A stretch of DNA of 64,000 nt. Source: BA4 sp044376575 (GTDB lineage: Bacteria > Bacteroidota > Bacteroidia > CAIKAF01). Position 1 is the first letter of the stretch. Each line of letters begins with the position of its first letter. The notes beneath the pieces are model-generated. The model was not told where the DNA came from. It ran no database searches and saw only the letters and a program-made list of their open reading frames with translations. Location of the stretch: contig JBILKR010000006.1 in assembly GCA_044376575.1 (NCBI GenBank), positions 1-64,000 on the forward strand. The letters are read 5' to 3'. This document shows, in pieces, positions 44,124 to 52,743 of this stretch. Both the position numbers and the translations under genes were made by a program.

Positions 44124-46682
44124 ATGAAATCAAAATATTCCATCGTTCTGTCTTTCATCTTCTGGATACATGCAATTGTTGTATTGCATGGACAGACAAC
44201 AGTGTTTATGGATAATTGTAATGTTTTGGGAGGATGGACAAACACTGGAAGAATTTTTCCTGCGAATTTACCCGGATATGACTGGTTTTCAGTGGATCCC
44301 ATTGTTCCGACAGATGATCATACAGGAGGAGGAAATTGCTTTTATGTAAACGGGAACAACAATTATCTGCAAGCCGGTGGTGGCAGTTACATTATTTATC
44401 AACTTGTATCTCCATCAATAAACTTAACCGGATTTAATAATACACGATTAGAGTTCTGGATGCAGATGCGCAGCGAAACAGGCAACTGGGATGGTGGATA
44501 TGTTGAATGGTCGCACAATGGAGTAACCTGGACAAAAATTACTGCAGCTCAAATGTGTATTCCATTTGACGGGCCAATGTCTCAAAATGCTTCTTCTACT
44601 CCTTATTATCCCTTAAATACACCGGCATGGTTTAATCCGAAATTAGTATGGACTCGTGTTTTGGTTGATATTTCTGCCATTGACAATGTTCCTTCGTTTA
44701 GGCTGAGATTTACTTTTCATTCAGATGAAGCATTGGCTGACCGAGGATGGACAATTGATGATATCCATATTGTAAGTGTTGCAATACCACAAGTGCAAGG
44801 TAATGCTATCATTATTCCTGACAATGATATTACGCCGATTATAGCAGACGGAACTGATTTTGGACAGGTTCCTATCGGACAATCCACCACGCAAACATTT
44901 TTTATTCACAATATCGGAGAAGCACCGCTCACGCTCACAGGCACACCATACGTTACTGCAACCGGAACAGGATTTACAATTCTTAGCCAACCGGCCACCA
45001 ATGTGATTCCTGCCGGAGGATCCGTACCATTTACTGTAGAATTTTCACCTCCGTCTGCCGGAACATTCAACGGAACAATTAATATTCCAAACAGCGATAA
45101 TTTTTCTGCCTGTACACCACCTAATCCATACAATTTTGCGGTTAGAGGAAAGAACTTAAATACAGCACCTTATCTTACCAATCAAATTCCGGACACAAAT
45201 ATCTGTGCCAATGCAAATAATGTTCAGATAAATTTTTCTTTCAATGACCTGGAACAGGCTCCAGGGAGTATAACATTTACTGCTAATTCCAGCAATCCTG
45301 CTGTAGTTGCCAATGCCAACATTAATATTTCTACTGTAGGGAATAACGGCACTATTACAATTACACCAACGCCCCCCGCCATTGGCTCTGCTACTATTTC
45401 AATTACATTGAATGACGGACAAACCATCAACAATGACTCAACATTTACATTCAATATTAACTTTGGTGATACACTACCGCCCGTCGCCTTGTGCCAAAAT
45501 CTGCAGGTACAACTGGATGCGCAGGGGTTTGGAAGTATTACTCCTCAGCAGGCGAACAATGGAAGTTCAGATGATTGCCAGATTGCACAAATGACCCTAA
45601 GCCAAACACAATTTACCTGTGCTGATGTTGGAAATATACCTGTTGATTTTACAGTTACTGACTTAACAGGAAACAGCAGTGTTTGCCAGTTAATGGTTAC
45701 GGTACTGCCTCCTCCTATATTAATACAACAGACCATCAGTTCTTACAATGGTTTTGAAGTATCATGTAATCAGGGTAACGATGGCTTTATTCAATTACAG
45801 GTGAGCGGAGGTTGTGCTCCTTATCAATATGCATGGAGTAATAATCCCGCAAATAATTCACCTAATGCAAACAATCTGATTGCCGGTAACTACACCGTTG
45901 TTATTACAGACATTTCAGGACAATCACAAAGTGTAAACATTACACTAACCTCTCCCACTGCTCTTACAGATGCTTCCATGATGGTTCCAATTTCTTGTGG
46001 AGGTGCTATAGACGGAGAAATTCATTTAAGTGCAGCAGGAGGAATAGCTCCATATATCTTTAGTACAGGACCGGATTTACAAAATCTTCCTCCCGGAAAT
46101 TATAATTATTCTATTACCGATGCAAACAACTGCGTGGTCGATGGCAGTTATTTACTGATTAATCCCAATACCATATCAATTACTGGAGATACATATTATT
46201 CCATGTATTGCGGGAAAGCAGTTTCGCTCGACATAACAGCCAATGGTGGTTCCGGAATATTGAATTATCAATGGAACAACATAGATTTTCTGGATTGCTC
46301 AACCTGCGAAGATCCTGTAGCTACGCCTCCGGGGTCAATGCAATTTGTAGTGACTGTTAATGATGAGAACGGATGCAATAATCAATATGCAGTGATTGTT
46401 GAAGTGGAATGTAATTTATTTATTCCCAATTCTTTTACGCCTAATACAGATGGTAAAAACGAAAAATTTCATATATATACCGGAGGTATTAAAGCCCTTG
46501 AATTTCGAATCTTTAACCGTTGGGGAGAAGAATTATTTTTTACTGATGACGAAACACAGGGATGGGATGGAACCTACAAAGGCAATTTAGTTCCTGAAGG
46601 AACGTATGTGTACAGCGTATGGTTGATAATGCCTGATGGAACAGAAAGAGATCTTAAAGGGATGTTGCAGTTGATCAGATAG
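44124..46682 (+). CDS. Large multidomain secreted protein with T9SS type B (gliding-type) sorting domain
   Basis: An 852-residue exported protein (signal peptide ~1-24). The N-terminal ~200 residues form a jelly-roll-like domain (CFYVNGNNNYLQAGGGSY, RLRFTFHSDEALADRGWTID). A choice-of-anchor D/ASPM-like domain (DFGQVPIGQSTTQTFFIHN...VPFTVEFSPPSAG) follows. Then come an Ig-like region, a DTLPPVALCQN-type segment and SprB-like repeats (GCAPYQYAWSNNP). The end is a canonical CHU_C domain: FIPNSFTPNTDGKNEKF, FRIFNRWGEELF, WDGTYKGNLVPEGTYVY. It is expected at the surface or in gliding/adhesion layers. It is convergent with dcd only 2 bases away. Exact role unknown. Confidence 0.88.
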   Translation: MKSKYSIVLSFIFWIHAIVVLHGQTTVFMDNCNVLGGWTNTGRIFPANLPGYDWFSVDPIVPTDDHTGGGNCFYVNGNNNYLQAGGGSYIIYQLVSPSINLTGFNNTRLEFWMQMRSETGNWDGGYVEWSHNGVTWTKITAAQMCIPFDGPMSQNASSTPYYPLNTPAWFNPKLVWTRVLVDISAIDNVPSFRLRFTFHSDEALADRGWTIDDIHIVSVAIPQVQGNAIIIPDNDITPIIADGTDFGQVPIGQSTTQTFFIHNIGEAPLTLTGTPYVTATGTGFTILSQPATNVIPAGGSVPFTVEFSPPSAGTFNGTINIPNSDNFSACTPPNPYNFAVRGKNLNTAPYLTNQIPDTNICANANNVQINFSFNDLEQAPGSITFTANSSNPAVVANANINISTVGNNGTITITPTPPAIGSATISITLNDGQTINNDSTFTFNINFGDTLPPVALCQNLQVQLDAQGFGSITPQQANNGSSDDCQIAQMTLSQTQFTCADVGNIPVDFTVTDLTGNSSVCQLMVTVLPPPILIQQTISSYNGFEVSCNQGNDGFIQLQVSGGCAPYQYAWSNNPANNSPNANNLIAGNYTVVITDISGQSQSVNITLTSPTALTDASMMVPISCGGAIDGEIHLSAAGGIAPYIFSTGPDLQNLPPGNYNYSITDANNCVVDGSYLLINPNTISITGDTYYSMYCGKAVSLDITANGGSGILNYQWNNIDFLDCSTCEDPVATPPGSMQFVVTVNDENGCNNQYAVIVEVECNLFIPNSFTPNTDGKNEKFHIYTGGIKALEFRIFNRWGEELFFTDDETQGWDGTYKGNLVPEGTYVYSVWLIMPDGTERDLKGMLQLIR

Positions 46683-46684
46683 TA

Positions 46685-47206
46685 TTACTTTTCAAAATCC
46701 TTAAAAAGCAAACTGGGCTGAATGCCTTTATTCCCTTGATACTTCCCACTTCTGTATAGATCATATTCTCCTTCGATACTGTGATAGAAAATCTGACAGA
46801 TCTGTATGCCCGGATATATTCTAATGGGTTGTACGCAAAACATTTCAAGTGTCCAAAAACCGCTAAAACCAACATCTCCGAAACCGGCGGTAATATGTAC
46901 AAAAAGACCAAGTCTTCCAATAGATGAACGACCTTCTAACATAGGAACATACGCATTGGTTTCTGTAAATTCAATTGTACGGCCGAGATAAAGTTTATTA
47001 GGTTGCAATTCGTATCCTTCTTCCGGGATGATTACTTGGGATGCTGTATTTTCTTTTTTCATGTCAAGCACATGGTTATCATATACAAGCATTTCGTTAT
47101 GCAGTGTCAGGTTATAGCTATTCGGATTTAACTGAGATTCGTTATATGGTTCTATTTTAATCTTAGTACCCAGACATTTTTTTATTTCTTTCCCGCTTAA
47201 TATCAT
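46685..47206 (-). CDS. dcd: dCTP deaminase
   Basis: Dcd deaminates dCTP to dUTP for thymidylate synthesis. The 173-residue beta-barrel trimer subunit carries the nucleotide-binding EGRSSIGRLGLFVH motif, the catalytic Glu in GFWTLEMF and the closing YQGNKGIQPS motif. Length is slightly below the E. coli enzyme. A bifunctional dCTP deaminase/dUTPase is possible but cannot be separated by eye. It is single, with a -7-like element upstream. Confidence 0.93.
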   Translation of the reverse strand: MILSGKEIKKCLGTKIKIEPYNESQLNPNSYNLTLHNEMLVYDNHVLDMKKENTASQVIIPEEGYELQPNKLYLGRTIEFTETNAYVPMLEGRSSIGRLGLFVHITAGFGDVGFSGFWTLEMFCVQPIRIYPGIQICQIFYHSIEGEYDLYRSGKYQGNKGIQPSLLFKDFEK

Positions 47207-47219
47207 ATCAAAATTTTTT

Positions 47220-47227
47220 CAAAAGTA
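47220..47227 (-). promoter_or_regulatory. Putative -7 element for dcd
   Basis: Minus-strand TACTTTTG matches TAnnTTTG, 14 bases before the dcd ATG. No -33 TTG was seen. Confidence 0.4.
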
Positions 47228-47269
47228 TAAATCCATTTTGAGACTTGAATCCCTTTTAATATTGACCAT

Positions 47270-48316
47270 CTAATTATTTTTTAAGAAAATGCTTAATCGG
47301 ACCGGCTGGTGATCTGAATTTTCAAAATTCAATTGCACTCCTTTCACATCTATTACACGAATATTTGGGGAGCATAAAAAATAATCAATCACTACTTCAT
47401 CATTTATCCCTTTTACATAAGGTACATTTAACTTACGATTAGTATTCACAACGGTATCGTAGCTCCAATTCCATCCCGTTGCAGGATATTCCTTATCTAC
47501 ATTCATCGCCACTACATTTTCAGGTCCCTTCAACTGAGGAACATATCCGGGAGGAAATTGATTCCAGTCGCCACCCACAACAATATAATTCCCTTTTGCA
47601 TACTCATTCAACAAATATTTTTTAAGCGTATCCATTTGTTGTTGTTTAACCGAACCATCATCATAGGCACTCAAGTGCTGATTGATAACAATAAGCTCTT
47701 TCCCGTTTAACATGGGATATCGCCATTCCATGAAACACCGCTTCAGCATAAAAATTCCTGTTGGCCATGAAGCATCAGCCGCCAAGGCATGGCGTTGTGC
47801 AATTGTTGGTGCATATTTTGAGAGTGACATTAAACCCCCAACTGCCCTGCCATACGGATTAGATACAGGCTGAGGAACAAACAGTGAATGATAGTTTTTT
47901 GCAAACGAATACGCAAATCCAGGCATATCATTTGCAATAGAAGTTACCTGATCGATATAGTAACTCCGTCTTGAATCACGATCCACTTCCTGCAGTAAAA
48001 TAAAATCATCGTTAGAAAAAGACTGAATGGTTTTAATAATTCCCTTCAAATATTTTTGTGATAATTCTGTTGTTGGCCTCACTCCTTTACCTCCGTCAAA
48101 AAAGAAATCCTGTTCTTTTCCCAATCCGCCGTAGCCAATGTTCCAAGTAACAAACGTGAGTGTATCTTTTAATTGTATTTCAGCTGGCTTACCAAGCACC
48201 TCTATCTTCTCAATAGCATCCGGTTGATATTCCGTAATTGTCATAAAACCGAGAAAAGAAAGAAACAGCACAATTAGAGTAGCAACTATAATTAGCGTAA
48301 TTTTTAGTATTTTCAT
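47270..48316 (-). CDS. Membrane-anchored endonuclease/exonuclease/phosphatase (EEP) family protein
   Basis: A 348-residue protein with one N-terminal anchor (~5-26). The EEP fold follows: TFVTWNIGYGG, LLQEVDRDSRR (metal-binding Glu), VVGGDWNQFPPG (Asp/Asn), and the C-terminal NSDHQPVRL (Asp/His pair). Catalysis on a phosphodiester or phosphoester is likely; lipid phosphodiesters or nucleic acid are both possible substrates. The frame extends to ATG 48328 (four more residues); the -7 element places the start of transcription about there, so 48316 is preferred. Confidence 0.82.
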   Translation of the reverse strand: MKILKITLIIVATLIVLFLSFLGFMTITEYQPDAIEKIEVLGKPAEIQLKDTLTFVTWNIGYGGLGKEQDFFFDGGKGVRPTTELSQKYLKGIIKTIQSFSNDDFILLQEVDRDSRRSYYIDQVTSIANDMPGFAYSFAKNYHSLFVPQPVSNPYGRAVGGLMSLSKYAPTIAQRHALAADASWPTGIFMLKRCFMEWRYPMLNGKELIVINQHLSAYDDGSVKQQQMDTLKKYLLNEYAKGNYIVVGGDWNQFPPGYVPQLKGPENVVAMNVDKEYPATGWNWSYDTVVNTNRKLNVPYVKGINDEVVIDYFLCSPNIRVIDVKGVQLNFENSDHQPVRLSIFLKNN

Positions 48317-48333
48317 TATGGTAATCATTTAAA

Positions 48334-48341
48334 CAAATATA
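48334..48341 (-). promoter_or_regulatory. Putative -7 element for the EEP gene
   Basis: Minus-strand TATATTTG matches TAnnTTTG. A TTG at 48357-48359 is 15 bases away, slightly short of the usual spacing. Transcription would start near 48328. Confidence 0.4.
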
Positions 48342-48400
48342 TCATTTCATTATCATCAAATACATGAAATTGATTATCATTGTTTATAATATCATCATCT

Positions 48401-49237
48401 ATGAATGCTTCCTTTACTTTTAAGTCTGCTGACGGTATAAATATACAGGGCTATACAGGTGAGCCAGCATCAACGCCGGTTGCGGTAATTGCATTATTGC
48501 ACGGCATGGGAGAACATGCCATGCGTTACGCGCATGTTGCAGATTACTTCAATCATCAATCCATTGCTTTTACAGCCATGGACCACAGAGGGCATGGCAA
48601 ATCAGAAGGGCAGCGGGGACATTCGCCAAGTTTAGATGCCTTACTCAACGACATTGAATTGTTTATTACAAAAACAAAAGAATTGTATCCGGGTATTCCT
48701 GTCATTTTATATGGACACAGCATGGGTGGCAATGTAGCTTTAAACTTTATTTTGAGGAAAAAACCACAACTTGCCGGAGCTATTATTACAGGTCCATATC
48801 TCCGATTAGCATTTAGTCCACCGGCTTGGAAAACAACATTAGGAAAAATCAGCGCACGTATTATTCCAACACTTACGCAACCTACCGGTCTCGAAACAGC
48901 AGCTATCTCAAGAGATACAGATGTTGTAAAGAAATATGAAAGCGATACGCTGGTGCATGATAAAATTACATCTTCGTTTTTCGTAAGTGTTCATTTCGCC
49001 GGTCCATTTGCAATTGAACATGCTGCTGATATAACATTGCCAATGTTGATTATGCACGGTGGTGCAGACCGACTTACTTCCTGCGAAGCAACCAAAGAAT
49101 TTGCAGCACGTGCTGATAAAAATGTTGAATTAAAAATTTGGGAGGGGTTATACCACGAAATTCATAACGAACCGGAAAAAGATGAAGTGCTCAACTATGA
49201 ATTAGGGTGGATTAAACGAACAATTCTTTCACATTAA
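48401..49237 (+). CDS. Alpha/beta hydrolase, monoacylglycerol lipase-like
   Basis: A 278-residue cytoplasmic hydrolase of the serine aminopeptidase S33/lysophospholipase type. The oxyanion HGMGEHAMRY, nucleophile Ser in YGHSMGGNVALN, acid in MHGGADRLT and histidine in LYHEIHNEPEKDEVL make a full triad. The pattern is that of monoglyceride lipases and lysophospholipases. ATG 48401 is preferred over TTG 48380. The last 4 bases overlap tatC on the other strand. Confidence 0.88.
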   Translation: MNASFTFKSADGINIQGYTGEPASTPVAVIALLHGMGEHAMRYAHVADYFNHQSIAFTAMDHRGHGKSEGQRGHSPSLDALLNDIELFITKTKELYPGIPVILYGHSMGGNVALNFILRKKPQLAGAIITGPYLRLAFSPPAWKTTLGKISARIIPTLTQPTGLETAAISRDTDVVKKYESDTLVHDKITSSFFVSVHFAGPFAIEHAADITLPMLIMHGGADRLTSCEATKEFAARADKNVELKIWEGLYHEIHNEPEKDEVLNYELGWIKRTILSH

Positions 49238-50028
49238 ACTTCTTTGTAAACCCGCTTTGCGATGAGAATACTCAATTCATACAACCCCATCAAGGGGATT
49301 GCTACCAGTATTTGACTGGCCACATCCGGAGGCGTAATAATGGCTGCCAAAAACAAAATGATAATAATGGCATGTTTTCGATACTGCATTAAGAAAGCAG
49401 GAGATACAATCCCGGTCTTTGCTAAAAAGTAAATGACTACAGGGAGCTCAAATAAAATACCGCAACCTAATACAACGGTGAGAATGGTTGATATATACGA
49501 AGTAAATGCAGGAGTGTTGCTCACCTGCTCCATTACATCATAATTCCCTAAGAAATTAACGGTTAAAGGTGCCAAAAGATAATATCCAAAACCTATTCCC
49601 ATCATAAATAAAATGGATATATAAAAAACGATACCTGTAATTTTCTTTTTTTCATCCGGATGCAATGCCGGTTTAATGAAGCTCCACATTTCCCATGCAA
49701 TATATGGGAATGCTACAACAAAGCCGGCAATAAATGATCCCCACAGATGCCATGTAAATTGTGCCCCCATATCCAGGCTGACAAAATTTGTAAAAGGTAA
49801 TGCTCCAAAACACAGCGCATCGATCCCCAGAAATTTACCTAATGAACAAAACCATTTATAGGTGATAAAATCCTCTTGAGCTGGTGCGAAGATTATATTA
49901 TCAAAAAGAATAGAAGGAAATATGAAGGCAATAATAGCCACAACAAGCACAGCAATAATAGAACGCATGATGTGCCATCTCAATTCTTCAAGATGCTCAA
50001 GAAACGACATTTCTTTATCTTCACTCAT
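49234..50028 (-). CDS. tatC: Sec-independent protein translocase TatC
   Basis: TatC is the signal-recognition core of the twin-arginine translocon. The 264-residue protein has the diagnostic N-terminal SFLEHLEELRWHIMRS. Six membrane helices are visible, with a periplasmic loop between helices 1 and 2 that is longer than usual (FAPAQEDFITYKWFCSLGKFLG) and the FxxYP/FE-type motif equivalent FVVAFPYIAWEMW. It is the last gene of the minus-strand operon, 1 base after the DUF2807 gene. tatA is not in the window. ActB, with its RRDFLK signal, is a likely client. Confidence 0.93.
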   Translation of the reverse strand: MSEDKEMSFLEHLEELRWHIMRSIIAVLVVAIIAFIFPSILFDNIIFAPAQEDFITYKWFCSLGKFLGIDALCFGALPFTNFVSLDMGAQFTWHLWGSFIAGFVVAFPYIAWEMWSFIKPALHPDEKKKITGIVFYISILFMMGIGFGYYLLAPLTVNFLGNYDVMEQVSNTPAFTSYISTILTVVLGCGILFELPVVIYFLAKTGIVSPAFLMQYRKHAIIIILFLAAIITPPDVASQILVAIPLMGLYELSILIAKRVYKEV

Positions 50029-50029
50029 C

Positions 50030-50713
50030 TTATTCGATTAGAATTTGTCCGCCAAGCGAATAGTTCTTTGAAAAATTTCCGGCTGGTAATTGACGATAAT
50101 AAATCTTTCCGCCTGATACCGCTTTTGCATCAAATTGCTGAGAAGGGCTTATCCATACTTTTGCTCCAAGGATTGATTTCACTGTAGCATCAGTACATAC
50201 CAACTTTTCCATTTTTACTTTAGAACCGGAAGAGGCATCGATATTAACCACTTCTGATTTCCCGGATACATATACATCAGATCCCTGACCGGCATACACA
50301 GTTATTTTTTTAGTATTTACAAGCAGATTTGTAAACCCATCAAGATTGGCGTCAATGATTAATTCATTTGAATTCAATTCAATATCACATTTAGCCAAAC
50401 CACCAAACGTGGGTGTTATTTTTACAATCGGCTGAGTGTAATAAAGAATCGCTTTTATATCTGCATCATTTAAAATTCCTTCTGTTTTAATCACGAATTC
50501 ATCATTTATAACCGATGTAACGATCTTTTCGTTCATGATGTTTTTAGGAAAAATTTCAATCTTATTTTCCTGAGCGGGAATAAGTGTTACAGTGATATTA
50601 TCAGATACTTTTACTTTGGTAAATAGAGTAAGATTTCTTGTTTCCTGAACCTGAGCGCACAAAGAAGAAAACATAAAAATCTGAACCAGTACTATAATAA
50701 TCCTTGCTATCAT
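50030..50713 (-). CDS. DUF2807 (GIN domain) secreted protein
   Basis: A 227-residue exported protein (signal peptide ~1-20, ending LCAQ). The body is a repeated beta-strand domain (TKVKVSDNITVTLIP, VYVSGKSEVVNIDASSGSKV) typical of DUF2807, which is thought to be the head domain of autotransporter-like adhesins or to fold as a beta helix. An earlier start (TTG 50746) would add an untypical tail. It lies 61 bases after a 34-residue ORF and 1 base before tatC. Function unknown. Confidence 0.85.
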   Translation of the reverse strand: MIARIIIVLVQIFMFSSLCAQVQETRNLTLFTKVKVSDNITVTLIPAQENKIEIFPKNIMNEKIVTSVINDEFVIKTEGILNDADIKAILYYTQPIVKITPTFGGLAKCDIELNSNELIIDANLDGFTNLLVNTKKITVYAGQGSDVYVSGKSEVVNIDASSGSKVKMEKLVCTDATVKSILGAKVWISPSQQFDAKAVSGGKIYYRQLPAGNFSKNYSLGGQILIE

Positions 50714-50774
50714 TTGAATGCGTAAAATTAATGAAAATATTAACAACGCATCAGATGATGAAACACGCTAATTG

Positions 50775-50879
50775 TTATTGAATAATCATTCCAATAACAG
50801 CAATAACTGTCATGGCCACAACAATAGATAAAATAATATAAGCAAACATTTTTCCTATGCCAGCAAAACAACCACCCAT
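50775..50879 (-). CDS. 34-residue hydrophobic single-TM protein
   Basis: A 34-residue ORF (ATG at 50879, TAA at 50775-50777) encoding Met-Gly-Gly-Cys-Phe and then one strongly hydrophobic segment (FAYIILSIVVAMTVIAVIGM). It lies 1 base after the 51-residue gene and is in the same operon. The tight spacing and the clean TM segment support a real membrane peptide; there is no homology call. A gene caller would skip it because of length. It could be a regulator or small subunit for the neighbouring lipoproteins. Confidence 0.6.
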   Translation of the reverse strand: MGGCFAGIGKMFAYIILSIVVAMTVIAVIGMIIQ

Positions 50880-50880
50880 A

Positions 50881-51036
50881 TTATTTATTTATCTTTTTTA
50901 AAATCTTGCCAGCAATTTTCCCTGTGATACGATTTCTAACTCGCTTCACAATATTTCCTTTAGCCACGGCATCCACATCACCTAAAATTTTAGCAGTAGA
51001 GTACAAGCTCCTTCTAATTTTACTTAATAGTCCCAT
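50881..51036 (-). CDS. 51-residue basic protein, overlapping the upstream lipoprotein stop
   Basis: A 51-residue ORF (ATG at 51036, TAA at 50881-50883). Its ATG overlaps the stop of the 388-residue lipoprotein gene by one base (TAATG), a strong sign of translational coupling. It is very basic (MGLLSKIRRSLYSTAKILGD, then RVRNRITGK and KILKKIN), with LYSTAK and GKIAGKIL patterns reminiscent of small conserved proteins in other phyla. No function can be given. It is 1 base from the 34-residue gene. Confidence 0.7.
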   Translation of the reverse strand: MGLLSKIRRSLYSTAKILGDVDAVAKGNIVKRVRNRITGKIAGKILKKINK

Positions 51037-52202
51037 TATTTGTCAATTCTATCAAACGGATCATATTTACCCAAATGAAATATCTTACGTATCCATGGTA
51101 ATTCATCGTACTGATATTTCTGAAGTAATTTTTTATTTCCTTCAATTTCAGCCTTGGTTTCCATTTCATCTTTGTGTTTCAGGTAATCAAAATTCATTAC
51201 TACAGAATCTTGTTTGAACTGATCCAGTTTATTAATTCGATCCACCTGATCTTGATACTTTTTCATTTCAAATTCCCAGTCACGTTTTGCTTTTGGATTT
51301 AATTTTTTCAAGTATGCCTGATAGATTTTTTCAGCTTCTGAATAACAAGAAGATTGTTGATCAATTAACATATAATATGACATGGCTGCTTCATTAAATC
51401 CGGAAGCAGAAGGGTCATTCGCCTTTCCTAACTCTGCTTTCATAGACGCCAAAATACTTTGGCAATTTGTATTTAGAGATAGCTGAAAATACTCTGCTTT
51501 CTTATTCATTGCCTGGTCAAAGCAGGATTTTGCTTCTATTGGAATGTTATTTAAGATAGTGTAAGCTGCATCATATTTCCTCATTTTTGCTTCTGAATCA
51601 GCCTGTTGTAAAAAGCTATTACAGTTTGATTCATAGAATTGAGCAATTTTATCTTGAGTCTTTTTTAAGAAATCATAGAATTCTTCGTTGTCAAAATTAA
51701 AATCCCGGAATCCTTGAATAAACGCTTTATCCGGACTATCTCCCACGCCTTTAACTGTAAAAGTATACGAAGCAAAAATGGTTTCTGTAACAACATCCGC
51801 AGATAATAATGTTACTTCGTAAGTATTCGCATACTTTGTGGGTGCTGTTCCTGTTAAATTTTTGGAAAGCAAATTAATGTCTGGGCCAATAATAAAGCGT
51901 GGATTTGCTCCATCTCCGCCAAAACCAACTTTTGCTACTGCAGCATTGATTCTTGTGGAAAGTATTTGTCTTCCGGATGCTCCCAAATCCGGATAATCAG
52001 GAACAAATGGGGTAAGCTTTATAGACAATTGTAAATCTGTTATTGCGCTACCAGACGAAGACTTACTACCGGACGCATCTGTACTTTCTTGCTTGGTAAA
52101 CGCACCTTCTTCATTTTTTCCTTGAGTTAAGGGATCTTCTTTTTTAGTACAGGAGAATAAAACAAAGATCGTTCCGATGATTAGCAGGTTAATTTTTTTC
52201 AT
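51036..52202 (-). CDS. Lipoprotein of a Bacteroidota-specific-looking family, 388 aa
   Basis: A 388-residue lipoprotein (lipobox FSC, Cys18). After a Ser-rich linker, residues ~45-160 form a beta-rich domain (LQLSIKLTPFVPD, NPRFIIGPDINLL, TYEVTLLSADVVTET, FTVKGVGDSPDKAF). Residues ~165-388 are helical, with cysteine- and tetratricopeptide-like pairs (NSFLQQADSEAKMRKYDAAY, YYMLIDQQSSCYSEA). I recall similar proteins beside the DUF6175 family in Bacteroides, but cannot verify. An upstream frame to 52292 reads through the leader; ATG 52202 starts the signal peptide. It is the third lipoprotein in a row. Confidence 0.78.
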   Translation of the reverse strand: MKKINLLIIGTIFVLFSCTKKEDPLTQGKNEEGAFTKQESTDASGSKSSSGSAITDLQLSIKLTPFVPDYPDLGASGRQILSTRINAAVAKVGFGGDGANPRFIIGPDINLLSKNLTGTAPTKYANTYEVTLLSADVVTETIFASYTFTVKGVGDSPDKAFIQGFRDFNFDNEEFYDFLKKTQDKIAQFYESNCNSFLQQADSEAKMRKYDAAYTILNNIPIEAKSCFDQAMNKKAEYFQLSLNTNCQSILASMKAELGKANDPSASGFNEAAMSYYMLIDQQSSCYSEAEKIYQAYLKKLNPKAKRDWEFEMKKYQDQVDRINKLDQFKQDSVVMNFDYLKHKDEMETKAEIEGNKKLLQKYQYDELPWIRKIFHLGKYDPFDRIDK

Positions 52203-52219
52203 TTTAATAAATTCAATTT

Positions 52220-52729
52220 TTACTTCACTATTTTTTCGTAATCGGCTATTTTTTTTAACAACAATTTTTGCTGGGTTTCTTCCTTTTTCCAATCACGAGT
52301 ATCACTTTCATTCCAGCCTTCTACATTCCTTAAATCAGATGCCTTTAATGCCCATTTCTTGGCTGATTTATAATCTTCTTTTTCTAAGAAATTATTAACT
52401 GCCATCTCTATAACTACATACTTTGCTTTTTCTTTTTCATGGTCGTAATAGTTTGTATGGCTTGCTTCATTAATCACATTCAATGCCGCATCAAATTCTC
52501 CATTTTTTGCAAGATATATGCTTTCTGCTTCTGTTATCTTTTGCAGATGTGAGTATGCTCCCAATGATTCATCTGCTGCCATATAAGCTCTTGCCGCCAC
52601 AAAATCATACTTTGAAATACAATCGTCTACGTTTTCACAATCGTACTTGGCTTCAGGCTTTGGAGTTTCTTTTTTTCCACAAGAGAAAAGAAAACCAATA
52701 CTTAACAGAATTAAAATAATTTTTTTCAT
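52220..52729 (-). CDS. Lipoprotein with helical-repeat-like body, 169 aa
   Basis: A 169-residue lipoprotein (lipobox FSC, Cys17). The mature part is mainly helical with tetratricopeptide-like alternation (KYDFVAARAYMAADESLGAY, FLEKEDYKSAKKWALKASDL) and two early cysteines (CENVDDC). It is 14 bases after the 337-residue lipoprotein gene and 17 before the next one, in the same operon. Family not recognised. Confidence 0.72.
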   Translation of the reverse strand: MKKIILILLSIGFLFSCGKKETPKPEAKYDCENVDDCISKYDFVAARAYMAADESLGAYSHLQKITEAESIYLAKNGEFDAALNVINEASHTNYYDHEKEKAKYVVIEMAVNNFLEKEDYKSAKKWALKASDLRNVEGWNESDTRDWKKEETQQKLLLKKIADYEKIVK

Positions 52730-52743
52730 AAGAGGTATATTAA

